Shown in pieces: positions 15,596 to 23,359 of a DNA stretch of 38,181 nucleotides. The notes beneath the pieces were generated by a model. That model was not told the DNA's origin. It saw only the letters and a program-made list of their open reading frames with translations, and made no database searches. The translations under genes were made by a program, and so were the position numbers. The stretch is taken from assembly GCF_002234595.1 (NCBI RefSeq), contig NZ_NMUL01000019.1:1-38181 (forward strand). The letters run 5' to 3'. How positions within the stretch are numbered: the first letter of the stretch is position 1; each line of letters starts with the position of its first letter. The stretch comes from Amycolatopsis vastitatis. Its GTDB lineage: Bacteria > Actinomycetota > Actinomycetes > Mycobacteriales > Pseudonocardiaceae.

Positions 15596-16543
15596 TCACG
15601 CCGGAGTTCGTCCCGGACCCGTGCGCGCTCGGGCGCGGTAACGGCCCGGTGCGTCGCCGTGGGTACGGCTGAAAGCCCGGCTGAACGCGGGAACCGAGGT
15701 ATAGCCGACCGCGGTGGCCACGGCGTCGACGGAGTCGTCGGTGTCGCGCAGCCGGACCGCGGCGAGGTCCATCCGCCACTGCGTCAGGTAGGCGCCCGGG
15801 CTCTGCCCGATGGCCGCCGGGAACTTGCGGGCGAGCGTCGCGCGGGACACCGCGATCGCCGACGCCAGGCTGGTCGCCGTCCACGGCCGGGCCGGCTCAC
15901 GGTGGATCCGTTCGAGTGCCTCGCGCACCACCGGGTCGGCGAGCATGCCCAGCCACGTCCCGCGCTGCTCGGCGGGCCGGGTGGCCAGCCAGGCCCGCAG
16001 GACCTGGATCAGCAGGACGTCGGCGAGGCTGTTCAACACGGCCGCCGTCGCCGGCTGCGGGTGGGCCAGTTCGCGGCCGAGCAGCCGCACCGCGTCGTCG
16101 AAGCACGCCGCGCCGACGTCGGCACCGACGTGGACCAGCCGCGGCAGCGCGGCGAGCACCTGGGTGCGCACCGCCGGGTCGTGGTCGTAGTGGATGGTGA
16201 CCAGGCGGGTCCGCGCGGGCGCCGTCCCGAGCGTGATCACCTCTCCGGACTCGCGGGCACGAGCGGCGGCCGCCGCGTCGCAGGACCGCGCCGTGACACC
16301 GGGCTCGCTGCCGAGGCTGTGCCCGGTCCCGGCTTCCAGCAGCACGACGTCGCCGGTGGTGAGCTCACGCGGCTCGGCACCGTCCACGATCAGCCACGCG
16401 CTGCCGGAGGTGATGGCGTGCATCGCCGCGCCGGGGTAGTCGTCCAGGCGCATCCCCCACTTGCCGCCGGCCTCGATCCGGGTACCGACAGTGCCTCGGA
16501 CACCGGAAACCGCGAGCACGTCACCGAGAAGGTCCACGACCAT
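15596..16543 (-). CDS. AraC-family regulator with cupin_6 sensor domain
   Basis: A 315-residue regulator. The N-terminal cupin domain (about 10-180) includes YPGAAMHAITSGSAWLIVDG and LTTGDVVLLEAGTGHSL, as in the AraC-binding-like family often found beside oxidoreductases. The C-terminal double helix-turn-helix covers about 210-305, ending in VATAVGYTSVPAFSRAFS. The ATG at 16543 begins MVVDLLGDVL; a GTG at 16564 would add seven residues and neither has a strong ribosome site. It is divergent from the SDR gene at 16667, with an inverted repeat between them. Confidence 0.88.
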   Translation of the reverse strand: MVVDLLGDVLAVSGVRGTVGTRIEAGGKWGMRLDDYPGAAMHAITSGSAWLIVDGAEPRELTTGDVVLLEAGTGHSLGSEPGVTARSCDAAAAARARESGEVITLGTAPARTRLVTIHYDHDPAVRTQVLAALPRLVHVGADVGAACFDDAVRLLGRELAHPQPATAAVLNSLADVLLIQVLRAWLATRPAEQRGTWLGMLADPVVREALERIHREPARPWTATSLASAIAVSRATLARKFPAAIGQSPGAYLTQWRMDLAAVRLRDTDDSVDAVATAVGYTSVPAFSRAFSRTHGDAPGRYRARARTGPGRTPA

Positions 16544-16571
16544 CACCCTACTCAGCACGCTCACTGGGTGA

Positions 16572-16593
16572 GTCAGACGGATAAGTATCTGAC
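16572..16593. promoter_or_regulatory. inverted repeat GTCAGA-N10-TCTGAC
   Basis: A 22-bp element in the 123-base gap between the AraC regulator and the divergent SDR gene. Its position and spacing fit an operator for the AraC protein. Confidence 0.55.
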
Positions 16594-16666
16594 ACGCTCA
16601 GGCATCGTATGCCGCTCGCCCCGCCCATACGTTGGCCGCACAGCCCAATTGCGAAAAGAGGGAACG

Positions 16667-17383
16667 ATGCACCTGCGCGGAGCCACCGCACTCGTCACCG
16701 GAGCCAACCGGGACCTCGGCCGGCACTTCGCCGAGGAACTGCTGCGGCGGGGCGCGGCCAAGGTCTACGCCGCGGCACGCCGTCCGGAACTGGTCGACCT
16801 TCCCGGCGTCGAGGCACTGCCGCTGGACGTCACCGACCCGGCGTCCGTCGAAGCGGCCGCGGCCGTGGCCGGCGACGCCACCCTGCTGATCAACAACGCC
16901 GGGGTCTCCCACGGGGTCAACCTCGTCGACGGCGACCTGGCCAAGATCCGGGCGACCCTCGACGTCCACTTGTACGGCACGTTGGCCATGATCCGGGCGT
17001 TCGCCCCCGTGCTGGGCGCCAACGGCGGCGGCGCGATCCTCAACGTCCTGTCGAACCTGTCGTGGCTCAGCTACGACGGCAACAACGCCTACGCGGTCGC
17101 CAAAGCCGCCGAGTGGAGCCTGACCAACGGCGTCCGGCTCGAGCTCGCCGGCCAGGGCACGCTGGTCAGCGGTCTCGTCTTCGGCCCCACCGCAACCGAA
17201 ACCATGCGGGCGCACGCCGGCGACGCGGTGATGAACGACCCGGCCGACATCGTCCGGGCCGCCCTCGACGGCATCGAAACCGGCACGGTCGAAATCATCG
17301 CCGACCGGTTCGGCGCCGACGCGAAAGCCGCGCTCTCCGGAGAACCCCGGGGATTCGTCCTGGAGACCCTGTCGCGCACCTGA
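16667..17383 (+). CDS. short-chain dehydrogenase/reductase
   Basis: A 238-residue SDR with TGANRDLG near residue 10 (the usual final Gly-Ile-Gly is degenerate), NNAGVSHG at about 78, Ser-rich LSNLSWLS, and YAVAK as the catalytic Tyr/Lys pair. AGAGGGAAC lies just upstream of the ATG at 16667. It is divergent from the AraC/cupin regulator. The substrate is unknown; such AraC-SDR pairs are common in actinomycetes. Confidence 0.9.
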   Translation: MHLRGATALVTGANRDLGRHFAEELLRRGAAKVYAAARRPELVDLPGVEALPLDVTDPASVEAAAAVAGDATLLINNAGVSHGVNLVDGDLAKIRATLDVHLYGTLAMIRAFAPVLGANGGGAILNVLSNLSWLSYDGNNAYAVAKAAEWSLTNGVRLELAGQGTLVSGLVFGPTATETMRAHAGDAVMNDPADIVRAALDGIETGTVEIIADRFGADAKAALSGEPRGFVLETLSRT

Positions 17384-17406
17384 GGGTGTTGAGCGCGTCA
17401 CTATCT

Positions 17407-17445
17407 TGGATCGATCGGTCCATCAATCCTGGACCGATCGATCCA
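17407..17445. promoter_or_regulatory. double TetR operator upstream of the MFS operon
   Basis: TGGATCGATCGGTCCA (17407-17422) and TGGACCGATCGATCCA (17430-17445) are exact reverse complements separated by seven bases, and each arm is itself nearly palindromic. Two TetR dimers could bind side by side or the whole could form a cruciform. It ends 21 bases before the MFS start, so repression by the TetR encoded third in the operon is likely. Confidence 0.8.
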
Positions 17446-17466
17446 TGATGGTTTACGGTCAGGCTC

Positions 17467-18684
17467 ATGGAGCTCATCGACGGGACGCCCAACCGGCTTC
17501 CACCTCGGACGCGCGGCCGTGCCACGAAAGCGTTCTGGTCGGTGGCCGCGGTGTACGCACTGGCCATGCTGGGCGGGACGCTGCCGGTCCCGCTGTACGC
17601 GTTCTGGTCGGCCGGCATGGGCTTCGGCCCGTTCACCACGACGCTGATCTTCGCCGTCTACGCCGTGGGCGTGGTGATCTCGTTGCTGCTGTTCGCCGGC
17701 CTGTCCGATCGGTCCGGACGACGGCCCCTCGCCCTCGCCGCCCTGACCGTGGTCGCCCTCAGCACCGTCACCTTCCTGCTGGCCGGCAATGTCGTGGTCC
17801 TCCTGGTGGCCCGGATTCTCAGCGGCTTGGCCACCGGTGTCGTCACGGCGACCGCGACCGCATGGCTGGCCGAGCTGGCCGGACCGGGAAACGCGCGTCG
17901 CGCCACGATCACCGCCACCGCGGTCAACCTCGGCGGGCTCGGCCTCGGCCCGCTCGCCGCGGGTCTGCTCGCCCAGTTCGCGCCCGCCCCGGCCCACCTG
18001 GTCTTCTGGCTCTACCTGAGCGCTCTGGTCCCGGCGTTCATCGCCGTGGCCGTCGCTCCCGAGACCGTCGCCGACCGGCAGCCGGCGCGGGTGGCCGTGC
18101 GGCGTCCGACCGTCCCCGCCGAGTCCGCCGGCCGGAGGGAGTTCGCCACCGCCGCGGCCGGCGTGTTCGCCGCCTTCGCCGTCAACGCCCTCTTCGCTTC
18201 GCTGGTACCGAGCTTCCTGCACGACACGCTGCGGGTGTCCGGACAGGCGGTGGTCGGCGGAGTGGTCTCCCTGCTGTTCCTGGCCGCCCTGACCGCCCAG
18301 CTGTCCGCTCCCCGTCGCTGGCTCGAGTCCCGTTGGTTCGCCGTCAGCGCGCTGGTCGCCGGTGTCGGGCTGCTCGTCGCCGGGCTCTGGCTGCGCTCGC
18401 TGGCCGTCTTCGTGGCGGGCACGGTCCTGGCCGGCGCCGGCAGCGGGCTGACCTTCCGCCGCGGGCTGGGCGTGACCGCCGAACTGGCCGATCCGCAGCG
18501 CCGGGCCGACCTCAACGCCACGTACTTCCTCGCCGCCTACGCCGGCAACGTCGTCCCGGCCCTCGTGATCGGCGGCCTGGACCAGGCCTTCGACGCGAAC
18601 GTCGCGACGTCCATCCTCGCCGCCGCGCTGATCGGCATCATCTTCGTCCCCGCCGTGCACCACAGGAAGGAACTCTCATGCTGA
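17467..18684 (+). CDS. MFS multidrug-type transporter
   Basis: A 405-residue transporter with about 12 membrane helices. The MFS motif A in loop 2-3 is present as GLSDRSGRRPL (about 79-89), and ARILSGLATGVVTA lies in helix 4. It should export a small hydrophobic compound by proton antiport. It is the first gene of a three-gene operon with an epoxide-hydrolase-like enzyme and a TetR regulator, behind a double operator. Its stop overlaps the next start by seven bases. Confidence 0.9.
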   Translation: MELIDGTPNRLPPRTRGRATKAFWSVAAVYALAMLGGTLPVPLYAFWSAGMGFGPFTTTLIFAVYAVGVVISLLLFAGLSDRSGRRPLALAALTVVALSTVTFLLAGNVVVLLVARILSGLATGVVTATATAWLAELAGPGNARRATITATAVNLGGLGLGPLAAGLLAQFAPAPAHLVFWLYLSALVPAFIAVAVAPETVADRQPARVAVRRPTVPAESAGRREFATAAAGVFAAFAVNALFASLVPSFLHDTLRVSGQAVVGGVVSLLFLAALTAQLSAPRRWLESRWFAVSALVAGVGLLVAGLWLRSLAVFVAGTVLAGAGSGLTFRRGLGVTAELADPQRRADLNATYFLAAYAGNVVPALVIGGLDQAFDANVATSILAAALIGIIFVPAVHHRKELSC

Positions 18685-19655
18685 CGACCGAGCACACCAC
18701 ACCCGTCGGTCCCGGTACCGCGAACGGCACCCCCGGCCTGCCCGCCGGTTTCGACGAGGTGTTCACCAGCCGGTGGATCACGGTCGGCGAGCTGAGGCTG
18801 CACGCGGTCGTCGGCGGCGACGGCCCGCCACTGCTCCTGATCCCCGGCTGGCCGCAGACGTGGTACGCGTGGCGGCTGCTGATGCCCGCGCTCGCTCGCG
18901 ACTTCACCGTCGTCGCCGCCGATCCACGCGGAACCGGTCTCTCGGGCAAACCCGGCGACGGCTACGACACCGCCACCCTGGCCGCCGACCTGACCGGGCT
19001 GATGGAAGCGCTGGGCCACGAACGGTTCGCCGTGGCCGGGCACGACGTGGGGATGTGGATCGGGTACGCCATGGCCGCCGACCACCCCGGCCGGGTGGAG
19101 CGGCTGGTGCTCGCCGAAGCCCTGATTCCCGGCCTCAGCCCCTCTCCGCCGATCTTCGCGCCCCGCGACGTCGTCGAGCGCCTCTGGCACTTCACGTTCA
19201 ACCAGCTCGACGACCTCAACGAACAGCTCGTCGCCGGCCGCGAGGACGTCTTCCTCCGCTGGCAGTTCACCCACAAGTCCGCCCGGCCGCTGGCCGAACC
19301 CGCGATCGAGCACTACGTCGACTCGATCCGCCGTGATCCCCGGGCGCTGCACGCCAGCTTCGGCTGCTACCGCGCGATCGGCGACACCGTCGCGCAGAAC
19401 GCCGAGCGCGTGAAGAACCGTCTCGATCTGCCGATCCTCGCCATCGCCGGCGAACGCTCGACCGGTCCGCTGGTCGAGCAGACGATGATCCCGGCCGCCA
19501 CGGACGTCCGCGGCGTCGTGCTGCCCGGCTGCGGCCACTATCCTGCCGAGGAAGCACCCGAGGCGATGCTCGCCGCCCTGAGTGAGTTTCTCGCCCCCTG
19601 GGCGGACGGCGGAAGGAGCGAGCGTGTCCGGGCGCAAGCAGTTCGACGTCGATGA
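18678..19655 (+). CDS. alpha/beta hydrolase, epoxide hydrolase type
   Basis: A 325-residue alpha/beta hydrolase. The oxyanion region is LIPGWPQTWYAW (GWP in place of HGxP). The nucleophile elbow is GHDVG, so the nucleophile is Asp rather than Ser, as in epoxide hydrolases and haloalkane dehalogenases. The catalytic His lies in PGCGHYPAEEAPE. A cap domain fills the middle. AGGAAGGAA precedes the ATG at 18678. Coupled to an exporter and a TetR repressor, it probably opens or detoxifies an electrophile; dehalogenation cannot be excluded. Confidence 0.87.
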   Translation: MLTTEHTTPVGPGTANGTPGLPAGFDEVFTSRWITVGELRLHAVVGGDGPPLLLIPGWPQTWYAWRLLMPALARDFTVVAADPRGTGLSGKPGDGYDTATLAADLTGLMEALGHERFAVAGHDVGMWIGYAMAADHPGRVERLVLAEALIPGLSPSPPIFAPRDVVERLWHFTFNQLDDLNEQLVAGREDVFLRWQFTHKSARPLAEPAIEHYVDSIRRDPRALHASFGCYRAIGDTVAQNAERVKNRLDLPILAIAGERSTGPLVEQTMIPAATDVRGVVLPGCGHYPAEEAPEAMLAALSEFLAPWADGGRSERVRAQAVRRR

Positions 19656-20259
19656 AGCCCTCGACCGGGCGATGCGCGTGTTCTGGGAGCTCGGCTACGC
19701 CGAGACCTCGCTCGACACCCTCGGCCGGGCCACCGGGCTGGGCCGCGGCTCCCTGTACGGCGCTTTCGGGGCCAAGGACGACCTGTTCCGCCGGTCGCTC
19801 GAACGGTATGCCGCGCTCTACGAGCACCGCTACGAAGCGACCGTGGACGCCCACGCCGGTGACCCCGTCGCCGCCGTCGGCGCCTACCTCGACGTGGTGC
19901 TCGACCGGATCGCCGACCCCGAGGTGCCGGCCGGGTGTCTCGTCGTGCAGTCGGCCACGCAGCTGCCCACCCTTTCGCCGGAGTCACGGAAAGCGGTCAA
20001 CCGGGCCGTGACCGCGCAGCGCGGACGAGTCCGCCGGGCACTGGACGCGGCATCCGCCGACCACGAACCGGCCGAACTCGACAGCCTGGCGCTGCTCGTG
20101 GTCGGCGTCCAGCACGCCATCGTCGTCCTCAGCCGCACCGGCGCCCCGGCGGCCGACCTGCGCTCCCTCGCCGCGGCGGGGGTACAGGCGGTCGCCGACC
20201 GGCTGGCCGTCACGACGCCGAAGTCGACCGAGACCTCGCGGTCGTCGCGGCGGACCTGA
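19624..20259 (+). CDS. TetR-family regulator of the MFS-hydrolase operon
   Basis: A 211-residue TetR protein. The helix-turn-helix is at about residues 27-48 (TSLDTLGRATGLGRGSLYGAF), then AKDDLFRRSLERY. The GTG at 19624 is chosen because GGAAGGAG lies seven bases upstream; this overlaps the hydrolase by 32 bases. Its last 50 bases overlap the convergent oxidoreductase. As the third gene of the operon it probably represses its own operon through the double operator at 17407-17445. Confidence 0.87.
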   Translation: MSGRKQFDVDEALDRAMRVFWELGYAETSLDTLGRATGLGRGSLYGAFGAKDDLFRRSLERYAALYEHRYEATVDAHAGDPVAAVGAYLDVVLDRIADPEVPAGCLVVQSATQLPTLSPESRKAVNRAVTAQRGRVRRALDAASADHEPAELDSLALLVVGVQHAIVVLSRTGAPAADLRSLAAAGVQAVADRLAVTTPKSTETSRSSRRT

Positions 20260-21196
20260 GCTGGAGGTCGATGACGACCTTGCCCCGCACGTGCCGGCCG
20301 GCCTGGAGCTCGGCCGCGCGGCGGATCTGCTCGATCGGGAAGCTCGCCGCGATCGGCACCCGCAGCCGGCCCGTCGCGACCAGGCGGGCGATCTCTTCCA
20401 GGGCACCGGCAGCAGCGTTCGCTCCGTTGGCCCCCGTCACGCCGTCGACCTGCGCGGCGATGCTGCAGATGCGGCTGTCCGGGACGCCGAGTTCCCTTGC
20501 GACGTGCACTGTCTCCACCCCGTACAGGTCCATGGCAGCGGTGACGCCGCCGGGAGCGAGGGCTCGGACCCGGTCGGCCAGGCCGTCGCCGTAGGCGACC
20601 GGCTCGGCTCCCAGATCACGCAGGTGATCGGCCGAGGCCGCCGACCCCGTCCCGATCACGCGCGCTCCGGCGATCCGGGCCAGCTGGACGGCGAACACCC
20701 CGACCCCGCCCGCCGCGCCGCCGATCAGCACCGTGTCCCCCGGGCCGGGGCCCACCGCGGCGAGGGCGGCGGACGCCGTGCGACCCGCGACCGTGAGGGT
20801 GGCGGCCGTGCGGTCGTCGACGCCGTCGGGCGTGTGGTGGACCTCGTTCGCCGCGGTCTCCCCCGCGGCGTCGACCACCACGAAGCCGGCGACCGCGCGG
20901 GACAGGGCACCCCCGAACACCCGGTCGCCCGGCGCGAAGCCGGTCACCCCGGCACCGACCTGGTCGACCACTCCCGCGTAGTCGGTCCCGAACCCCGCCG
21001 GGAGGCTCAAGCCGAACCGGGCGGCGGTGTCCGCGTCGGCGGTCATGATCCAGTCCATCGGGTTCAGTCCGGCCGCGGTGACCCGCACCCGGACCTGGCC
21101 CGGGCCGGCCTGGGGTGCCGGAATCTCCCGGACGTCCAGGGCGTCCGGGCCGCCGAACGCCTCGAGCCGGACGGCCCTGCTCCTCAGTTCCTGCAT
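20210..21196 (-). CDS. NADP-dependent quinone oxidoreductase (MDR)
   Basis: A 328-residue MDR protein. It has the GroES-like domain (GLNPMDWIM, FGTDYAGVVDQVG) and the Rossmann motif IGGAAGGVGVFAVQLA. Zinc ligands are absent. GGAGA lies about ten bases before the ATG at 21196. Its 3' end overlaps the TetR gene at 19624 by 50 bases, and the tail (TTARSRSTSAS) may be read-through of an original shorter C-terminus. It is divergent from another TetR gene with paired CGGA-N6-TCCG sites between them. Confidence 0.88.
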   Translation of the reverse strand: MQELRSRAVRLEAFGGPDALDVREIPAPQAGPGQVRVRVTAAGLNPMDWIMTADADTAARFGLSLPAGFGTDYAGVVDQVGAGVTGFAPGDRVFGGALSRAVAGFVVVDAAGETAANEVHHTPDGVDDRTAATLTVAGRTASAALAAVGPGPGDTVLIGGAAGGVGVFAVQLARIAGARVIGTGSAASADHLRDLGAEPVAYGDGLADRVRALAPGGVTAAMDLYGVETVHVARELGVPDSRICSIAAQVDGVTGANGANAAAGALEEIARLVATGRLRVPIAASFPIEQIRRAAELQAGRHVRGKVVIDLQLRSAATTARSRSTSAS

Positions 21197-21224
21197 GGAC
21201 GCGTGTCTCCTTGCCGCATCGAAA

Positions 21225-21238
21225 CGGACTATGCTCCG
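21225..21238. promoter_or_regulatory. operator half-pair CGGA-N6-TCCG, site 1
   Basis: An inverted repeat followed by CTT, upstream of the oxidoreductase. The same pattern with the same flank (TCCGCTT) recurs 38 bp further on. Confidence 0.55.
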
Positions 21239-21262
21239 CTTACCTGATGACCCTAACACAAC

Positions 21263-21276
21263 CGGAGCGTGTTCCG
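21263..21276. promoter_or_regulatory. operator half-pair CGGA-N6-TCCG, site 2
   Basis: It ends two bases before the TTG start of the TetR gene and covers its only ribosome-site candidate (GGAG, 21264-21267), so bound repressor would block both transcription and translation start. Confidence 0.55.
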
Positions 21277-21278
21277 CT

Positions 21279-21863
21279 TTGACCGAGACAGAGAGGCGCC
21301 CGCCGCGGGCGGACGCGGCCCGCAACCGCGACCAGCTGCTCGCGGTGGCGACCCGCGTGTTCGGCTCGGCCGACGACGAGCCGTCGATGCGCGCGATCGC
21401 CCGCGAAGCCGGGGTCGGCATCGCCACGCTCTACCGGCACTTCCCGACCCGCGAGTCACTGGTCGACGCGGTCTACCGGGACCAGGTCGTGCGGCTGACC
21501 ACCGGAGCCCGCGAACTGCTCGGCCGGCTCGCCCCGGCCGCGGCGATGCGGCGCTGGATGGACTTGTTCGGGGACTGGATCGCGACCAAGAACGGCATGC
21601 TCGACACGCTGCTCGCGATGATCGAGTCCGGCGAGATCGCCCACGCGCAGACCCGGACCGAGCTGCTGGCCGCCATCAGCACGATCCTCGACGCCGGCCG
21701 GGCGGCGGGCGACCTCCGCTCCGACGTGACCGCCGAAGACATCGCCGCCGCCCTCATCGGCATCTTCACCGTCGCCCCCCGGCCCGAGCACGAAGCCAAG
21801 GCCGGTCGCCTGCTGAACCTCCTGATGGACGGCCTCCGGCCCACACCGTCGAGCTGTCAGTAG
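21279..21863 (+). CDS. TetR-family regulator of the divergent oxidoreductase
   Basis: A 194-residue TetR regulator starting TTG at 21279 (LTETERRPPRADAARN). The helix-turn-helix is at about residues 34-54 (MRAIAREAGVGIATLYRHF), followed by TRESLVDAVYRD. This matches the SbtR/TetR_C_49-type subgroup, which often pairs with MDR or NmrA oxidoreductases. The TTG start has weak Shine-Dalgarno support. It is back to back with the oxidoreductase at 20210-21196, and its 3' end overlaps the iron alcohol dehydrogenase by seven bases. Confidence 0.85.
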   Translation: MTETERRPPRADAARNRDQLLAVATRVFGSADDEPSMRAIAREAGVGIATLYRHFPTRESLVDAVYRDQVVRLTTGARELLGRLAPAAAMRRWMDLFGDWIATKNGMLDTLLAMIESGEIAHAQTRTELLAAISTILDAGRAAGDLRSDVTAEDIAAALIGIFTVAPRPEHEAKAGRLLNLLMDGLRPTPSSCQ

Positions 21864-22987
21864 ACCGAACGAAGCAGTTCGGTGACCTCCGCTTCCGACG
21901 GCAGGCGCGGAGCGTTCTCGGTGACGGCGTCGGCGACCGCGTCCGCCGCTATCCCCGGGACGTCCTCGCGGGTGACGCCGAGTTCGCGCAACGGCCGCTT
22001 GATCTCGATCGCGTCCGAGATCTCCCGGACCGCCTCGATCGCCGCGCCGGGCCAAGGCGGTGTGACGTGCAGCGCGCGAGCCGTCGCCTCGTACGCCTCC
22101 GTCGCGGCCGCCGCGCTGAACACCATGACCTCCTCCAGCACCGCGGCCAGGGCGACACCGTGCGGTGTGCCTGTGTGCGCGGTCAGCGCGTGGCCGATGC
22201 CGTGGACCAGGCCGAGACCGGACAACGTGAGGGCGTGCCCGGCCAGGTGCGCGCCGAGCATCAGCCCGGACCGCGCCTCCAGGTCGTCGCCGTCGCGGTA
22301 GGCGACCGGCAGCCACCGTCCGACCAGGCCGGCCGCCTGTGCGGCGTAGGCCGCCGAGAACGGTGTGGATCCCCGCGAGGCCAGCGATTCGATCCCGTGG
22401 ACCAAGGCGTCCAGGCCGGTCGCGGCGGTGATCCGGGCGGGCAGCCCGAGGGTGAGCTCCGGGTCCAGCACGGCGATCCGCGGCTTGACCGAGGGATGTC
22501 CGATGTAGACCTTCCGGCGCGCGCAGACGTCTTCGGTGACGCCGAACCCGTTGGTTTCCGCACCGGTGCCTGCCGTCGTCGGGACGGCGATCAGCGGCAG
22601 CCCATCAGAGGCGTCCCACAACCGGTCCGCGTCCGCGGCAGCGGCGCCCGGGTTCCCGGCGAGCAGGGAGATGCCCTTCGCGGCGTCCAGTGCCGAGCCG
22701 CCGCCGAGGGCGAGCACGGTCGCGGTGCCGAACGCGCGCAGCCGTGCGGCGCCGCGGTCGAGTTCCGCCGTTGACGGGTTCGGGCCGATGTCCTCGTGAA
22801 CCGCGTGCTCGATCCCCGCGACGGCCAGGATCTTCTCGACGCGCTCGACGATCCCCGTGGCCCGCAGCCCCCGGTCGGTGACCACGAAGACCCGGCTGTG
22901 GCCCAGGCTGTCGACGAAGCCGGGCAGCTCGGCGAGGACGCCGGGACCGTATTCGGTGCGGCCGGTCGGCTCGACGGACAGGCGCAT
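21857..22987 (-). CDS. iron-containing alcohol dehydrogenase (group III)
   Basis: A 376-residue group III alcohol dehydrogenase. The NAD-binding GGGSALDAAK is at 95-104. The metal ligands line up as Asp193, His197, His262 and His276 (GLDALVHGIES, GLVHGIGHALTAHTGTPHG). It should interconvert an alcohol or hydroxy acid and its aldehyde. GAGGGAGACC precedes the ATG at 22987. It is the last gene of the operon that starts at 26387 and follows the truncated dehydrogenase by 11 bases. With an aldehyde dehydrogenase in the same operon, it probably feeds or drains the same aldehyde. Confidence 0.9.
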   Translation of the reverse strand: MRLSVEPTGRTEYGPGVLAELPGFVDSLGHSRVFVVTDRGLRATGIVERVEKILAVAGIEHAVHEDIGPNPSTAELDRGAARLRAFGTATVLALGGGSALDAAKGISLLAGNPGAAAADADRLWDASDGLPLIAVPTTAGTGAETNGFGVTEDVCARRKVYIGHPSVKPRIAVLDPELTLGLPARITAATGLDALVHGIESLASRGSTPFSAAYAAQAAGLVGRWLPVAYRDGDDLEARSGLMLGAHLAGHALTLSGLGLVHGIGHALTAHTGTPHGVALAAVLEEVMVFSAAAATEAYEATARALHVTPPWPGAAIEAVREISDAIEIKRPLRELGVTREDVPGIAADAVADAVTENAPRLPSEAEVTELLRSVY

Positions 22988-22998
22988 GCTGGTCTCCC

Positions 22999-23358
22999 TC
23001 AGACGGCCGGGACGGTGGGCAGCGACAGCCGGAAGTCCTGGCCCGCCCACGTTTCGCAGAGGCGGACCGGGCTCATTTCCCCGGCGAGGTCGACGGCCAG
23101 GCCGAGGTCCTTGCACGCCAGCACCATCGCGAACGAGTCGTCGTAGTCGCCGTCCGCCAGCACGGACAGCACGTCGTTCTCGAGGAAGTTCGACGCCGCC
23201 GGGCCGGCGGGGCTGTCCACCCACCGGGCGCCCGGGTTGAGGTGGTCCAGCCCCGCCTCGGCGCGGACGTCGTGCACGGTGACGTCGTGGACGGCCAGGA
23301 TCAGGTGCCGGGCCATCGGGCGGCCCATGTTGCCGAGGCCGATGAAACCGATCTTCAT
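22999..23358 (-). pseudogene. truncated 3-hydroxyisobutyrate dehydrogenase-like protein
   Basis: A 119-residue frame with an intact start MKIGFIGLGNMGRPMARHL (the NAD-binding GxGxxG) and a good ribosome site (GGAG, eight bases). After about 60 residues it passes directly to FLENDVLSVLADGDYDDSF and CKDLGLAVDLAGE, which belong to the C-terminal substrate domain. Family members are about 290 residues, so roughly 150 are missing in frame, including the catalytic Lys helix. It sits in an otherwise intact operon and still has its translation signals. A reused small protein is conceivable but a decayed enzyme is likelier. Confidence 0.75.
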
Positions 23359-23359
23359 G

